Positions 37,037 through 46,824 are shown, numbered from the stretch's first letter. The stretch is 64,000 nucleotides of DNA from JAGNHN01 sp964590645 (GCA_964590645.1 CAZPYJ010000011.1:45199-109198); one strand, 5' to 3'. Notes: generated from the letters alone by a model not told the origin. Translations and numbers: made by a program.

Positions 37037-39436
37037 ATGGTAACCCGGATGCTTTTTTTGCTGTTCCTGATGCTTCTCCAGTCTCTGGCAGCGCAGACCA
37101 TCCTGGTCACCGATGCGGAGAATGGGGCCCCTGTCGAACGCGTACTCATCTATGACCCAATGCGGCAAGCCTCCATCCTGACCAATGAAAAGGGCAAAGC
37201 AAAGCTGGATGGTTTCCCACCGGGATCACTACTGCATTTTCAGCACCCCAGCTACGTGAGCATTCACATACTTCGGGAAGCACTCCCCGAAAATGGCTTG
37301 ATCGTATTGCAAAGACGGACGATACAGCTCAGTGAATTTGTTGTATCGGCTAATAAATGGGAACAAAACAGAGATGAAATACCCGGCAGGATAAGCAGCC
37401 TGGGACCGGTGGAAATACGCTTACAAAACCCTTCCACGATGGCGGATGCGCTTGAAAGCAGCGGAGACATCTTCGTGCAGCGAAGCCAGTTGGGCGGTGG
37501 CAGTCCAATGATCCGAGGCTTCTCTGCCAATGCGGTTCTGATTGTGGTGGATGGGGTGAGGATGAACAATGCCATCTTCCGAAGCGGAAACCTGCAAAAT
37601 GTGATCCTGATCGATCCGTATTCCATTGACAATACCGAGGTGATTTTCGGTCCGGGTAGCGTGATATACGGCAGCGATGCCCTGGGTGGAGTAATGGACT
37701 TCCATACTCGCAATCCTGTCTTCGCTTATGATGAGAAAGCCCTGCTGAAAATGGAAGCGCACACCCGCTATGCTTCCGCTGATCAGAGTCAAAGTCATCA
37801 TCTTCATTTCAACCTGGGGTGGAAGAAGGTAGCCTCTCTGACAAGCCTGACCTATCTCAGGAGCGGCGACCTCAAGGCAGGCCGCCACTACCCTTCAGAT
37901 TATCCGGATTTTGGAAAGCGCCCTTTCTTTGTACAAAGAATAGAAGGGAGGGACAGCATCGTCCTGAATGAAGCACCTGAAAAACAAATCTCCAGCGGCT
38001 ACCACCAATGGAACCTGCAGCAAAAACTCCGTTTTCGCCTTTCCAATACCTGGGAACTCCAGTATGCCCTTACCGCCTCTGGCAGCAGCGATATCCCCCG
38101 CTACGACAGGCTCACGGAGGTTCGCGACAGCCTGCCGGTGAATGCTGAATGGTTTTATGGACCCCAACTGTGGACAATGCAGCAGATCACATTGAATCAT
38201 AAAGCAGCCACTTCTTTCTATGATGAATCAAAAATCATCGTGGCAATGCAGAAGATGGAAGAGAGCCGGAATGACAGGAAGTTTCGGAATGACTGGCTGC
38301 GCACCCAAACTGAAAGCCTCCACACTTATCATTTTCTATGGGATGCACACAAAAAGTGGTCAGAATCTGTCACGCTTTTCTATGGGATGGAATACGATCA
38401 CAACGATGTTTCTTCCAAAGCAAGCCGAAGAAATCTGGTCAGCAGAAAAGCAGCGCCAACGGCCAGCCGTTATCCGGATGGAGAGAACAAATACAACACA
38501 TACGCGCTCTATGCGCAAGGCAAATTCAGGCTCCCCTCTCTGCCGGCATTCTTCCACGCGGGTTTGCGCTATTCCGTTGTCAGCCTTGCCTCTACCCTGA
38601 GCGATGATCGCTTCTACCCCTTTCCCTTTGATGAAATACTCTTCACCCATTCCGCCCTGAATGGAAGCCTGGGCTTTGTGTATCCCTTTCTGTCCCGATG
38701 GCGCTGGCGGGTGAATCTGAGCAGCGGATTCCGGGCCCCCAACCTGGACGATGTGGGAAAGATCTTCGACTCAGAACCAGGGAATGTCATCGTTCCCAAC
38801 CCCGATTTGAAGCCGGAATATGCCTACAACCTCGAAACGGGCATACATTTCCAGCAAGGGGGCTTGCAGGTGGAAGCGGAAGTGTTTTACACCTTTGTGG
38901 AAGATGTGATGGTGAGAAGGGATTTTCAGTTCAACGGGATGGACTCCCTGGAATATGACGGTGTGATGAGCAAAGTACAGGCATTGGTGAATGGCGACAG
39001 GGCAAGAATCTGGGGGGGCAGTTTAAGTACCTACTATAATATCAATCCACAATGGTTCATCAGCCAGTCGGTGACCTACATAGACGGATATGAATTGGAA
39101 GGGCGCACCCCATTGCGGCATACGCCGCCGGTTTACGGAAAGCTTGGGTTTGGATGGTCTGGTGCGCAGGGAAAAGCAGAATGCTACACAGTCTTTAACG
39201 GATGGAAAAGATGGGAGGATCTGGCGCCTTCAGAACAGAGCAAATCACACCTGTACACCCCCGACGGCAGTCCTTCGTGGTTCACCCTGAACATCAAAAC
39301 CCAATGGAAACTGGCCGAAGGACTTGAAGCCTCTTTCGGCATCGAAAACATTTTTGACCGACATTACCGGCCCTACAGCTCCGGCATCTCCGCCCCGGGC
39401 AGAAACTTCCTCCTGGGCCTGAGGCTAAAACCCTGA
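37037..39436 (+). CDS. TonB-dependent outer-membrane receptor (haem/siderophore-receptor-like)
   Basis: The 799 residues begin with a signal peptide (1-20), a carboxypeptidase-regulatory-like segment (about 21-95) and a plug domain. The plug shows Gly-Gly-Gly-Ser-Pro-Met-Ile-Arg-Gly-Phe, Val-Asp-Gly-Val-Arg-Met-Asn and Gly-Pro-Gly-Ser-Val-Ile-Tyr-Gly-Ser-Asp-Ala-Leu-Gly-Gly. The barrel ends in the TonB-box-receptor C-terminus (Phe-Asp-Arg-His-Tyr-Arg-Pro-Tyr). The plug motif resembles haemin and haemoglobin receptors, but the ligand is not certain. It ends seven bases from a convergent gene. Confidence 0.9.
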   Translation: MVTRMLFLLFLMLLQSLAAQTILVTDAENGAPVERVLIYDPMRQASILTNEKGKAKLDGFPPGSLLHFQHPSYVSIHILREALPENGLIVLQRRTIQLSEFVVSANKWEQNRDEIPGRISSLGPVEIRLQNPSTMADALESSGDIFVQRSQLGGGSPMIRGFSANAVLIVVDGVRMNNAIFRSGNLQNVILIDPYSIDNTEVIFGPGSVIYGSDALGGVMDFHTRNPVFAYDEKALLKMEAHTRYASADQSQSHHLHFNLGWKKVASLTSLTYLRSGDLKAGRHYPSDYPDFGKRPFFVQRIEGRDSIVLNEAPEKQISSGYHQWNLQQKLRFRLSNTWELQYALTASGSSDIPRYDRLTEVRDSLPVNAEWFYGPQLWTMQQITLNHKAATSFYDESKIIVAMQKMEESRNDRKFRNDWLRTQTESLHTYHFLWDAHKKWSESVTLFYGMEYDHNDVSSKASRRNLVSRKAAPTASRYPDGENKYNTYALYAQGKFRLPSLPAFFHAGLRYSVVSLASTLSDDRFYPFPFDEILFTHSALNGSLGFVYPFLSRWRWRVNLSSGFRAPNLDDVGKIFDSEPGNVIVPNPDLKPEYAYNLETGIHFQQGGLQVEAEVFYTFVEDVMVRRDFQFNGMDSLEYDGVMSKVQALVNGDRARIWGGSLSTYYNINPQWFISQSVTYIDGYELEGRTPLRHTPPVYGKLGFGWSGAQGKAECYTVFNGWKRWEDLAPSEQSKSHLYTPDGSPSWFTLNIKTQWKLAEGLEASFGIENIFDRHYRPYSSGISAPGRNFLLGLRLKP

Positions 39437-39442
39437 CTACAA

Positions 39443-39970
39443 CTATTTCCCCCCACGGAAATGATGCTCCTTCTCCGCAAAAAGAATATTGAAGGAGGTC
39501 AGTGAGCCATAAATACGGGAAATGTATTGTTGCAAATTGACCTTATCCTCATCGCTGAGTTCACTGGCATTGATCTTCTGCTCCATTACACGGACACGAT
39601 CCCGGATCATCACAATCTTATGAAAGAACACATCGATGGGCATCTCCTTGCTTTGCAACTCTCTTCTTCCGGGTTCCAGGATAAGCTTACCATTGATCCA
39701 TTTGTCTCCCAGGGGAACCACCTCAGTGATGTCGGTGTATTCAGTCATTACCTTCCGAAACATTCTTTCCACTTGTGCATAGGAGATGATATCCGTATCC
39801 GGTTCTTCCAGATCCAATACTTCAAGACCCTCAAAACTGCGCAGGATACGGCGAGTGCCGTGTTCCATAAAAGTAATCTCCCAGGCATTTGCATAGACCT
39901 GAATCACCACCCCGTCGCCATACTCAGGATGACGCACCCTTGATCCAATCCCAATATCCATTTTTTCCAT
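39443..39970 (-). CDS. Hypothetical cytosolic protein with an SH3/Tudor-like N-terminus
   Basis: The start is placed at 39970 (Met-Glu-Lys-Met-Asp-Ile-Gly). A further upstream frame extension would run into the divergent gene's promoter region. The 175 residues open with Gly-Ile-Gly-Ser-Arg-Val-Arg-His-Pro-Glu-Tyr-Gly-Asp-Gly-Val-Val, like the Tudor/CarD-type folds at the end of UvrD or in transcription-coupling proteins. A helical region follows. It seems widespread in Bacteroidota, but I know no assigned function. Confidence 0.72.
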   Translation of the reverse strand: MEKMDIGIGSRVRHPEYGDGVVIQVYANAWEITFMEHGTRRILRSFEGLEVLDLEEPDTDIISYAQVERMFRKVMTEYTDITEVVPLGDKWINGKLILEPGRRELQSKEMPIDVFFHKIVMIRDRVRVMEQKINASELSDEDKVNLQQYISRIYGSLTSFNILFAEKEHHFRGGK

Positions 39971-40051
39971 CGTCTGAAAATTTAGCGGATCAAAAATAGA
40001 AAAAAGCCAAATACGACTTTTTTGTACCTTCACCAGCTGCAAATTTATGCT

Positions 40052-41872
40052 ATGGCCCGTACCGTACCTGGATATTATTTCTTCAGGATATATCTCTTTG
40101 TCTTTACATTATACTTTATGCTGGTCTTGCCGGTAGGAAGTATTTTGTCCCTCAAACACGGGCCGGAATGGATGCGCAGCGAAGGCCTTGTTTTTGACCA
40201 GGACAGTCTATTGCATAAAGACACTACCTACCAGATGGGAATGCTGCATTTGCAGACGGGTCAGGACGGCGAATCTGGTTCCGGAATGCGTGCCACCCGC
40301 ACAAATGATTCGGAAGGACTGTTCAGTACAGGAATGAAGAATATCCGCAGATTGTTGGGGCTGGCTTTCCTGGCAGGACTGCTGTATAACCTGCCATTCA
40401 AAATATTCTTTCGCAGAAAACGAAAAGGCAAACGCATTTCGCCCCGGCTGCGCAGCTACTGCCGCCGGGAGCTGCTCCGCAGTCCCCGCATCAATACCCT
40501 TATCCTGATGCTGGCCTATGGGATCATCCACGCCCTAATGCTTTTCGTCTTTCTGAATGTCAAACCGGAAGACAACAGCCTGGAAAGAAAGCTCTTCGAG
40601 CAATTCTTCTACATTTCCCTGGTTGCCTCCCTGCTGGTTATTCTTTTTCTTTTCTTCTGGCTCAAGCACAGGGTACACCTTCGCTACATTGAACACTTAT
40701 TCAGTCCGGAAGAATTGCGCAGCACCATAGGCAGGAAGCAGTTTTTCCGCATCCGAAACAGGATGGTCATCAGCTCTGCAATGACCACCCTCCTCCCCCT
40801 GGGCATCGTTATTTTTTATCTCTTCCTCAGCCTTACTACCTTCAATGAATTACAAATCAAAGAGTTCAATGAATATGAGGCCCGTATACTCTTCGGGAAA
40901 TATCTGACCCTTTTCTCTGAGCTCCCTAAAGCGGAGCTCAGGGCTAACTTCTTCTATGTAAATGCCATCGACAGCATATTGATGTTCATCGGCATTTTTA
41001 CCGGCATTCTCATCTCGTTTATATACATCATCTTTTTCGTGCGGTGGAATACGGAAGATATAGTCAATCCGGTGAGACAACTGCTGCAAAGTATGGAAAG
41101 GACGGGGGAAGGAGAATTGGAACAATACAGCCTGGTCAGGACCAACGATGAAGTAGGTCAGTTGACCGAAGGGTACAATAGGATGAGCCGCAGGATCAAG
41201 GATTACTTCGACAACATCAGCAGTTTAACGGAAACATACTCTCGCTTTGTTCCGAGGCAGTTTCTCGATATCCTGGGCAAAGAAAACTATACGGATATAC
41301 GTCTGGGCGACCAGATAGAGAAGGAAATGACCATTCTGTTCAGTGACATAAGGTCCTTTACCAGCCTCAGCGAGCAGATGAGTCCCAAGCAAAACTTTGA
41401 CTTTATCAATGCTTACCTGGGAGCGATGGAGCCGGTGATCAGGAAGCACAATGGCTTCATCGACAAATACATAGGTGATGCCATTATGGCGCTTTTCCCT
41501 ACCAGTCCTGAGGATGCGGTAAAAGCAGCCATTGAGATGCAGCCGGCGCTGGAGAAGCTAAACCTCCGGCACAAACAAAGCAGTCTTCCTGAAATCACCA
41601 TAGGCATCGGGATACATACCGGCCGGCTGATGCTGGGCATCGTGGGAACAGAAGGAAGAATGGAAAGTACGGTCATCAGCGATGCCGTGAACCTGGCTGC
41701 CCGCCTGGAGGGCCTCACCAAAGAATACGGAACCAATGCGCTGATCAGTGAGGACAGCATTAAAAAGATGACCTATCCGGGACAGTTTCAATTCCGCTTC
41801 CTTGACCGCAGGCGGGTCAAAGGAAAACTGGAGGATATCACGATTTACGAGATTATCGACACAGACCGGTAA
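40052..41872 (+). CDS. Membrane-bound class III adenylate cyclase with HAMP domain
   Basis: About 606 residues from the ATG at 40052 (a TTG further upstream would overlap the divergent gene region). Several transmembrane helices and an extracytoplasmic loop lead to a HAMP linker with Glu-Val-Gly-Gln-Leu. The cyclase domain has metal aspartates in Phe-Ser-Asp-Ile-Arg-Ser-Phe and Tyr-Ile-Gly-Asp-Ala, a base-selecting lysine in Ile-Asp-Lys-Tyr and Val-Asn-Leu-Ala-Ala-Arg. Lysine with a threonine at the partner position suggests ATP rather than GTP (class IIIb). It probably makes cAMP in response to an unknown signal. Confidence 0.88.
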   Translation: MARTVPGYYFFRIYLFVFTLYFMLVLPVGSILSLKHGPEWMRSEGLVFDQDSLLHKDTTYQMGMLHLQTGQDGESGSGMRATRTNDSEGLFSTGMKNIRRLLGLAFLAGLLYNLPFKIFFRRKRKGKRISPRLRSYCRRELLRSPRINTLILMLAYGIIHALMLFVFLNVKPEDNSLERKLFEQFFYISLVASLLVILFLFFWLKHRVHLRYIEHLFSPEELRSTIGRKQFFRIRNRMVISSAMTTLLPLGIVIFYLFLSLTTFNELQIKEFNEYEARILFGKYLTLFSELPKAELRANFFYVNAIDSILMFIGIFTGILISFIYIIFFVRWNTEDIVNPVRQLLQSMERTGEGELEQYSLVRTNDEVGQLTEGYNRMSRRIKDYFDNISSLTETYSRFVPRQFLDILGKENYTDIRLGDQIEKEMTILFSDIRSFTSLSEQMSPKQNFDFINAYLGAMEPVIRKHNGFIDKYIGDAIMALFPTSPEDAVKAAIEMQPALEKLNLRHKQSSLPEITIGIGIHTGRLMLGIVGTEGRMESTVISDAVNLAARLEGLTKEYGTNALISEDSIKKMTYPGQFQFRFLDRRRVKGKLEDITIYEIIDTDR

Positions 41873-41961
41873 TCCTTCATCAAGAAATTTTCAGAGTAGA
41901 GCTTAGTATGATAAGGGAAGCCGTTGCTTTACCCGGTATCTCTGCATACCTGTACCTTAGC

Positions 41962-42549
41962 TCAGGAGAACGCACACAATTGACGATGAATCTCCAGCAC
42001 CTGAGGAACCAATGCCTGTTCTCCGCTGTTGTCGATGATAAAATCGCTGCGACTGATCAATTCCAACTCATTCCATTGCCGGGAAGCACGGAGGTCGAAA
42101 TGCGCTTCACTAACGCCATCGCGTTCCATCACCCTGGTCAAACGCGTTGCTCTGGGAGCAGATACCACAATGCATTTATCCATATAGCGAAAGAAACCGC
42201 TCTCAAAGAGGATGGCGGCTTCGTGGAGCACATAGGGAACACCCTGCTGTTGTCCTAACCAGTTTTCCCAGGCTTCCATTACACGGGGATGAATCAGGCC
42301 GTTCAGAAAATTCAGGGCTGATTTATCTGCAAAGACGATCTCTCCCAGGCTTTTACGGTCTGGATTGCCACTTTCCGAAAGGATGCCCTTTCCAAAAAAC
42401 CGGACGAGTTTATCAACGATATCGGCGTCATCCAGCACAGCGCGCCCGGCTGCATCCGCCTCGAATACCGGAATGCCCAGGGTTCGAAACAGCTGTGCAG
42501 CCAAAGTTTTTCCGGAACCGATGTTGCCGGTAAGCCCGATTTTTTTCAT
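41962..42549 (-). CDS. coaE: Dephospho-CoA kinase
   Basis: This 195-residue enzyme phosphorylates the 3'-hydroxyl of dephospho-CoA, the last step of CoA synthesis. The P-loop is Gly-Asn-Ile-Gly-Ser-Gly-Lys-Thr (8-15), followed by Asp-Ala-Ala-Gly-Arg near residue 33, His-Pro-Arg-Val near 90 and Ser-Ala-Pro-Arg-Ala-Thr-Arg near 130. It closes the nusB–DUF1573–yajC–coaE cluster typical of the phylum, 35 bases after yajC. Confidence 0.95.
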   Translation of the reverse strand: MKKIGLTGNIGSGKTLAAQLFRTLGIPVFEADAAGRAVLDDADIVDKLVRFFGKGILSESGNPDRKSLGEIVFADKSALNFLNGLIHPRVMEAWENWLGQQQGVPYVLHEAAILFESGFFRYMDKCIVVSAPRATRLTRVMERDGVSEAHFDLRASRQWNELELISRSDFIIDNSGEQALVPQVLEIHRQLCAFS

Positions 42550-42584
42550 TAGGGGGTAGTCAGACCCTTGCCGGTCGAAATAGC

Positions 42585-42920
42585 CTATTTATGTTGTTCC
42601 AATTGTCCGCTGGAAGCGGCCTCCATTGCCACGGAAGACTTCTCAATTTTGAGTTTGTTCTGACCTTCAACCTCGATAATGAGGGTGGTGTCGGCCACCT
42701 CCAGGATTTTTCCGTGTATCCCTCCTAAGGTTACGATCTTGTCCCCTTTCTTCAGTCCCTCACGGAACCTGCGCTGATCTTTGCTCTTTTTCATCTGGGG
42801 ACGGATAAAAAAGAAGTAAAACACCACGATAACCAGCAACAGGGGCAGAAAGGATCCAAATCCACCCTGGCCACCTTCCTGGGGCATCATCAATAACATC
42901 ATTGGGTTCATCATATTCAT
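42585..42920 (-). CDS. yajC: Preprotein translocase accessory subunit YajC
   Basis: This 111-residue single-pass membrane protein accompanies SecDF in protein export. The hydrophobic segment (about 24-42) is followed by Phe-Phe-Phe-Ile-Arg-Pro-Gln-Met-Lys. A soluble domain with Gly-Asp-Lys-Ile-Val-Thr-Leu-Gly-Gly-Ile-His-Gly follows, all standard for YajC. A methionine-rich N-terminus precedes it. It lies ten bases after the DUF1573 gene. Confidence 0.94.
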   Translation of the reverse strand: MNMMNPMMLLMMPQEGGQGGFGSFLPLLLVIVVFYFFFIRPQMKKSKDQRRFREGLKKGDKIVTLGGIHGKILEVADTTLIIEVEGQNKLKIEKSSVAMEAASSGQLEQHK

Positions 42921-42929
42921 TTTTAGAGA

Positions 42930-43415
42930 TTATTCTTCCGGACGGATAATATCTGCCGTCACCTTCAGGGTATGCATATTGGGGACTGTGTTGGCCACCA
43001 CGGTCACCTGTTTGCTCTGGAAGCCACGACGGCCTTTCGAATCAAATGTGACGGTAACATAGGCTTTTTCTCCGGGGGGCACCGCCTCTCCGGGAAAGTC
43101 AGCAATGGTACACCCACAGCTGGCCTTCACATCTGCGATAACCAGGGGGGACTTTCCCTCATTGGTAAAATGAAACGAATAGGAGATCATCTCACCCTGG
43201 ATGAGCCGTCCAAAATCGTGCACATCCTTTTCGAAAACCATCCTGGGCAACACTTCTGTTTCCTTACCCGATTCAGCAGAAACCGGATTGGTCACCACAT
43301 CCGCCGGGATCCTGTCCTTCTGCCCCTGATTGCAGGCGACTGAGAGCGCAAGAAAACTTATAATGGCAATGAGGAAAAAGGGTTTATGCGTTAAAAACTT
43401 CATTATTGAGATCAT
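42930..43415 (-). CDS. DUF1573 lipoprotein
   Basis: The 161 residues (or 157 from the second ATG at 43403) carry a lipoprotein signal with cysteine in Ser-Val-Ala-Cys-Asn. An Ig-like DUF1573 domain follows, containing Val-His-Asp-Phe-Gly and the conserved Ala-Ser-Cys-Gly-Cys-Thr. The domain is common in Bacteroidota surface or periplasmic proteins, with unknown role. It sits between nusB and yajC. Confidence 0.88.
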   Translation of the reverse strand: MISIMKFLTHKPFFLIAIISFLALSVACNQGQKDRIPADVVTNPVSAESGKETEVLPRMVFEKDVHDFGRLIQGEMISYSFHFTNEGKSPLVIADVKASCGCTIADFPGEAVPPGEKAYVTVTFDSKGRRGFQSKQVTVVANTVPNMHTLKVTADIIRPEE

Positions 43416-43496
43416 TGTTTTTTCAGGTGGCTAAGATACACAATCGGGCTTTCTGATAATATACACCTAACAATCCCCCGGATATGCAAAATCGTG

Positions 43497-44450
43497 TTAA
43501 TTCTCAAGCAGGCCCCGTCCTGATTTGGCAATCAACTTTTGTACCTTCAGGGTCTCCACCAGTTTATCCAGCATTCCGTTTATGAAGACCCTGCTTTTGG
43601 GTGTACTGTATTGCTTGGAAATCTCAATATACTCATTGATCGTCACCTTAATCGGAACGGAAGGAAAATGGATCAGCTCGCAGATAGCCATTTTCATCAG
43701 GATAACATCCATTACGGCAATACGGTCGAACTCCCAGTTTTTAGCCTGGGCGGCGATCATCTTTCCGTAATCCTCACTTTTTGCGATGGTTTTCCTGAAA
43801 AGGGGCTGGACAAATTCTTTGATATCATCCTCCACATTACCCGTGCGGATGAGCTCCGGAGGAAAAGCGTCTGAGCCAGGCTTGAATTCTTTAAGCGTTT
43901 TGAGTACCAGGGATAGCATCGTCTCAAAATCGTCGGCCCAATGAATATTTTTCTCTTCGAAGAAAAAGCGCAGCATCTCCGAGGGGGCCATAAAATCGCG
44001 GATGAGCACTTTGAGTATCTCACGGTCGGCTTTAAGTCCGCTTTCTTCCTGTGCGAGATATTGCTTCATCGCCTCGCTTTCACGGAAATCCATCCATATC
44101 CTGCGGATCATTTCCGTTTCTTCCGACCAGTTGATCTTATAATTTTCCACCAGGCGTTGAAAACGGGCATTGTCAGCAATGGCAGCCACCACAACATTGT
44201 CTACGAAACGGGTATTGGGATTCAGGTCATCCTCGGTGGGGAAAAACTTTTTCCTGGCCTCCTCCATTCGGTAGCGGGCAAAGACAAGCATTTCCACAAT
44301 AAAGGAGACTTGATAGATGTAGAGTTCATACATCTTATCGAAACTCTTTTTCAGCTGTCTTTCAGCCACATCCAGACGGGTATCCCCTCCTTGAAAGAAG
44401 GCGTACAGCGCCTGCATTATTTTTATTCTGAAGTGTCTGCGGCTCAACAT
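43497..44450 (-). CDS. nusB: Transcription antitermination factor NusB (long Bacteroidota form)
   Basis: This 317-residue protein is much longer than E. coli NusB (139). It starts Met-Leu-Ser-Arg-Arg-His-Phe-Arg-Ile-Lys, an RNA-binding NusB start. The canonical NusB C-terminal pattern appears at about 235-310 (Trp-Glu-Phe-Asp-Arg-Ile-Ala-Val-Met-Asp, Ile-Asn-Glu-Tyr-Ile-Glu-Ile-Ser-Lys-Gln-Tyr and Phe-Ile-Asn-Gly-Met-Leu-Asp). The middle insertion is typical of the phylum. NusB with NusE binds boxA RNA and supports rRNA transcription. Confidence 0.92.
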   Translation of the reverse strand: MLSRRHFRIKIMQALYAFFQGGDTRLDVAERQLKKSFDKMYELYIYQVSFIVEMLVFARYRMEEARKKFFPTEDDLNPNTRFVDNVVVAAIADNARFQRLVENYKINWSEETEMIRRIWMDFRESEAMKQYLAQEESGLKADREILKVLIRDFMAPSEMLRFFFEEKNIHWADDFETMLSLVLKTLKEFKPGSDAFPPELIRTGNVEDDIKEFVQPLFRKTIAKSEDYGKMIAAQAKNWEFDRIAVMDVILMKMAICELIHFPSVPIKVTINEYIEISKQYSTPKSRVFINGMLDKLVETLKVQKLIAKSGRGLLEN

Positions 44451-44628
44451 AAACTCAAAATGTCAATTCAAAATGCCGATGGATCGGCAAAAGTAGCCCT
44501 TTTTTCCATTCCACAGCTCCACACCAATGCTTCTTTGCCATCAAGGCTTCCCGTAAACCCCTGAAAGTGCACAATACCGCAGCCTTAAGGCTCAAGGATA
44601 AAAAAAGTGGCGGCAAAACATATTTTTT

Positions 44629-44636
44629 TACTTTTG
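44629..44636 (+). promoter_or_regulatory. TAnnTTTG-type -7 box before the DUF3276 gene
   Basis: TACTTTTG lies 33 bases before the ATG. The matching -33 box is not convincing. Confidence 0.45.
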
Positions 44637-44669
44637 TGTATCATCTAATCTCATCGCAATACGTGTGAA

Positions 44670-45017
44670 ATGGACGAAATGGACAACAAAGACAGCAGGG
44701 AAGAGGTATATTCCAAATCCATCCGGGCAGGAAAGAGAACGTATTTTTTCGATGTAAAAGCAACGAAATCAAACGAGTACTATCTTACCATCACGGAAAG
44801 CAAACGAAAGTTCAGCAATGAGCAGGGAAAGTTTTTCTACGAGAAGCACAAGCTGTTCCTTTACCGGGAGGATTTTGATAAGTTCAGAGAAGGGCTTGCC
44901 GAGGTGATGGAGTACGTGGAGCAAAATCAGGAGCCTTTCAATTCCCGTCCTCAGGATGATCCGCACACGGATATCCGGTTTGAAGACCTGGGCGACGATC
45001 CGGAGAAGGAAGCCTGA
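44670..45017 (+). CDS. DUF3276 (PUR-alpha-like) nucleic-acid-binding protein
   Basis: The 115 residues include a PUR-type domain (about 10-80) with Lys-Arg-Thr-Tyr-Phe-Phe-Asp-Val-Lys and Tyr-Tyr-Leu-Thr-Ile-Thr-Glu-Ser-Lys. An acidic tail follows. DUF3276 proteins in Bacteroidota resemble PUR-alpha single-strand nucleic acid binders. The target and role here are unknown. It precedes parAB but is separated by about 110 bases. Confidence 0.88.
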   Translation: MDEMDNKDSREEVYSKSIRAGKRTYFFDVKATKSNEYYLTITESKRKFSNEQGKFFYEKHKLFLYREDFDKFREGLAEVMEYVEQNQEPFNSRPQDDPHTDIRFEDLGDDPEKEA

Positions 45018-45126
45018 TCGTTTTTACGCTGGCCGGCTGACTCTCCATAGCGTGAAAGACTTGCTACTGATTCGGCTGCAAATGTGCAGAAATAAGAATT
45101 ATTCATATTGATCATCGCCATTACCG

Positions 45127-45942
45127 ATGGGTAAAGTAATCACAATAGCCAATCAAAAAGGAGGTGTTGGAAAAACCACCACTGCCATTAACCTGGGAGC
45201 AGCCCTGGCCGTGCTGGAATTCAAGACACTGCTGATCGATGCAGACCCTCAGGCCAATGCCACCTCCGGTGTGGGCATCGATCCGCGCAATGTCAAGACC
45301 AGCATCTATGAATGCATCATTGAGGAAGTGGAAGCCGAGCATATATTGCTGAATACATCCACTCCCAACCTGGACCTGCTTCCGGCTCACATTGACCTGG
45401 TTGGGGCGGAGATTGAGATGATCAGTATGCCGAACAGGGAGATGATGATGAAGAAGGTGGTGAACCGCCTCCGTCCTCATTATGACTTTATCCTCATTGA
45501 TTGTTCGCCCTCCCTCGGACTGATTACGGTCAATGCGCTTACTGCAGCTGATTCCGTGATCGTTCCGGTTCAGTGTGAGTACTTTGCCCTGGAGGGACTG
45601 GGCAAGCTTTTGAATACGATCAAGATTGTCCAGTCGCGTTTGAATCCTTCCCTGAGTATAGAAGGCATTTTACTGACGATGTTCGACCAGCGTTTGCGCC
45701 TTGGCAAGCAGGTGATCGATGAGGTAAAAACCCATTTCCAGCAAATGGTCTTCGATACCGTCATCCACCGAAACACCAAACTGGGTGAAGCTCCCAGCTT
45801 CGGAGAGACCATCATTATGCACGATGCGGAAAGCAAAGGAGCCACCAATTACCTTAACCTGGCCAGGGAGATTCTTCAAAAAAACAATCTCACCAACCTG
45901 GATCAATCAGAAAAAAACATAGAGATCAGCGATGAACGCTAA
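45127..45942 (+). CDS. parA: Chromosome-partitioning ATPase ParA (Soj)
   Basis: This 271-residue deviant-Walker ATPase segregates chromosome origins with ParB. It has the P-loop Lys-Gly-Gly-Val-Gly-Lys-Thr-Thr (10-18), the A' motif Ile-Asp-Ala-Asp-Pro-Gln-Ala-Asn and Walker B Ile-Leu-Ile-Asp-Cys-Ser-Pro-Ser. It lacks the N-terminal helix-turn-helix of plasmid ParA, so it is a chromosomal Soj type. It overlaps parB by 11 bases. Confidence 0.95.
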   Translation: MGKVITIANQKGGVGKTTTAINLGAALAVLEFKTLLIDADPQANATSGVGIDPRNVKTSIYECIIEEVEAEHILLNTSTPNLDLLPAHIDLVGAEIEMISMPNREMMMKKVVNRLRPHYDFILIDCSPSLGLITVNALTAADSVIVPVQCEYFALEGLGKLLNTIKIVQSRLNPSLSIEGILLTMFDQRLRLGKQVIDEVKTHFQQMVFDTVIHRNTKLGEAPSFGETIIMHDAESKGATNYLNLAREILQKNNLTNLDQSEKNIEISDER

Positions 45943-46813
45943 GAAAAGAGCTTTGGGTAAGGGATTGAGTGCACTGTTGCAGGACTCCGGCAATGAAGCC
46001 CTTGCACAGGGGTCTGGTCAGTTTTCAATTGGAAATATTGCTGAGATCCACCTTGACCAGATTGAAGCAAACCCTTTTCAGCCCCGCGACCATTTCGAAG
46101 AAGCCTCGCTGGAGGAACTGGCCGCTTCCATTCGTCAGCAGGGAATCATACAACCGGTCACCGTCAGGAAGACTGAAAAAGACACTTACCAGCTCATTTC
46201 CGGTGAACGCAGGCTGAAGGCTGCCCGGATGGCCGGGCTGGAAAGCATCCCCGCCTTTATCCGTACCGCTGATGACAGCCAAATGCTGGAACTGGCTCTG
46301 GTGGAAAATATTCAAAGGGAAAACCTCAATGCCATTGAAATCGGGATAAGTTATCAAAGACTGCTTGAAGAGTGCCAGCTTACCCAGGTTGAACTCAGCC
46401 AGCGCATCGGGAAAAGCCGGGCAACCGTGGCCAATTACATCCGACTGCTGAAACTCCCCCCCGAACTCCAGATCGCTATCCGCGACAACAGGATCACAAT
46501 GGGCCACGCCCGTGCGTTGATCAATATCGAAGACCAGGAAACACAGCTCACCATCCTTAAAAACATCCTTCTTAAAGACCTTAGCGTCAGAGAAGTAGAA
46601 GCCATCGCAAGGAACCTGAACAAAGCGAAAAATGACCAGCCCGCTCCGCTTCAGGCCATCCCTGCCGGCTATAAAAAAGCCGTCAAAGAATTGAGTAAAA
46701 ACCTGGGTATGAGTGTACAAATCCGTAGAACCGCAGATGGCAAAGGCAGTCTGAGTATTCGATTCAATTCTGACAAAGAATTCGAGCGCCTGAATAAAAT
46801 CCTCAACGCATAG
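45932..46813 (+). CDS. parB: Chromosome-partitioning protein ParB (Spo0J)
   Basis: This 293-residue parS-binding CTPase starts with the ParA-stimulating Leu-Gly-Lys-Gly-Leu-Ser-Ala-Leu-Leu. It has the nucleotide-binding motifs Gln-Pro-Arg-Asp (box I region) and Gly-Glu-Arg-Arg (box II), then Glu-Asn-Ile-Gln-Arg-Glu-Asn-Leu-Asn. A helix-turn-helix follows (Ser-Gln-Arg-Ile-Gly-Lys-Ser-Arg-Ala-Thr-Val-Ala-Asn). A C-terminal dimerisation domain ends it. No good parS site was found in the window. Confidence 0.95.
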   Translation: MNAKKRALGKGLSALLQDSGNEALAQGSGQFSIGNIAEIHLDQIEANPFQPRDHFEEASLEELAASIRQQGIIQPVTVRKTEKDTYQLISGERRLKAARMAGLESIPAFIRTADDSQMLELALVENIQRENLNAIEIGISYQRLLEECQLTQVELSQRIGKSRATVANYIRLLKLPPELQIAIRDNRITMGHARALINIEDQETQLTILKNILLKDLSVREVEAIARNLNKAKNDQPAPLQAIPAGYKKAVKELSKNLGMSVQIRRTADGKGSLSIRFNSDKEFERLNKILNA

Positions 46814-46824
46814 CCTGTCCTGCA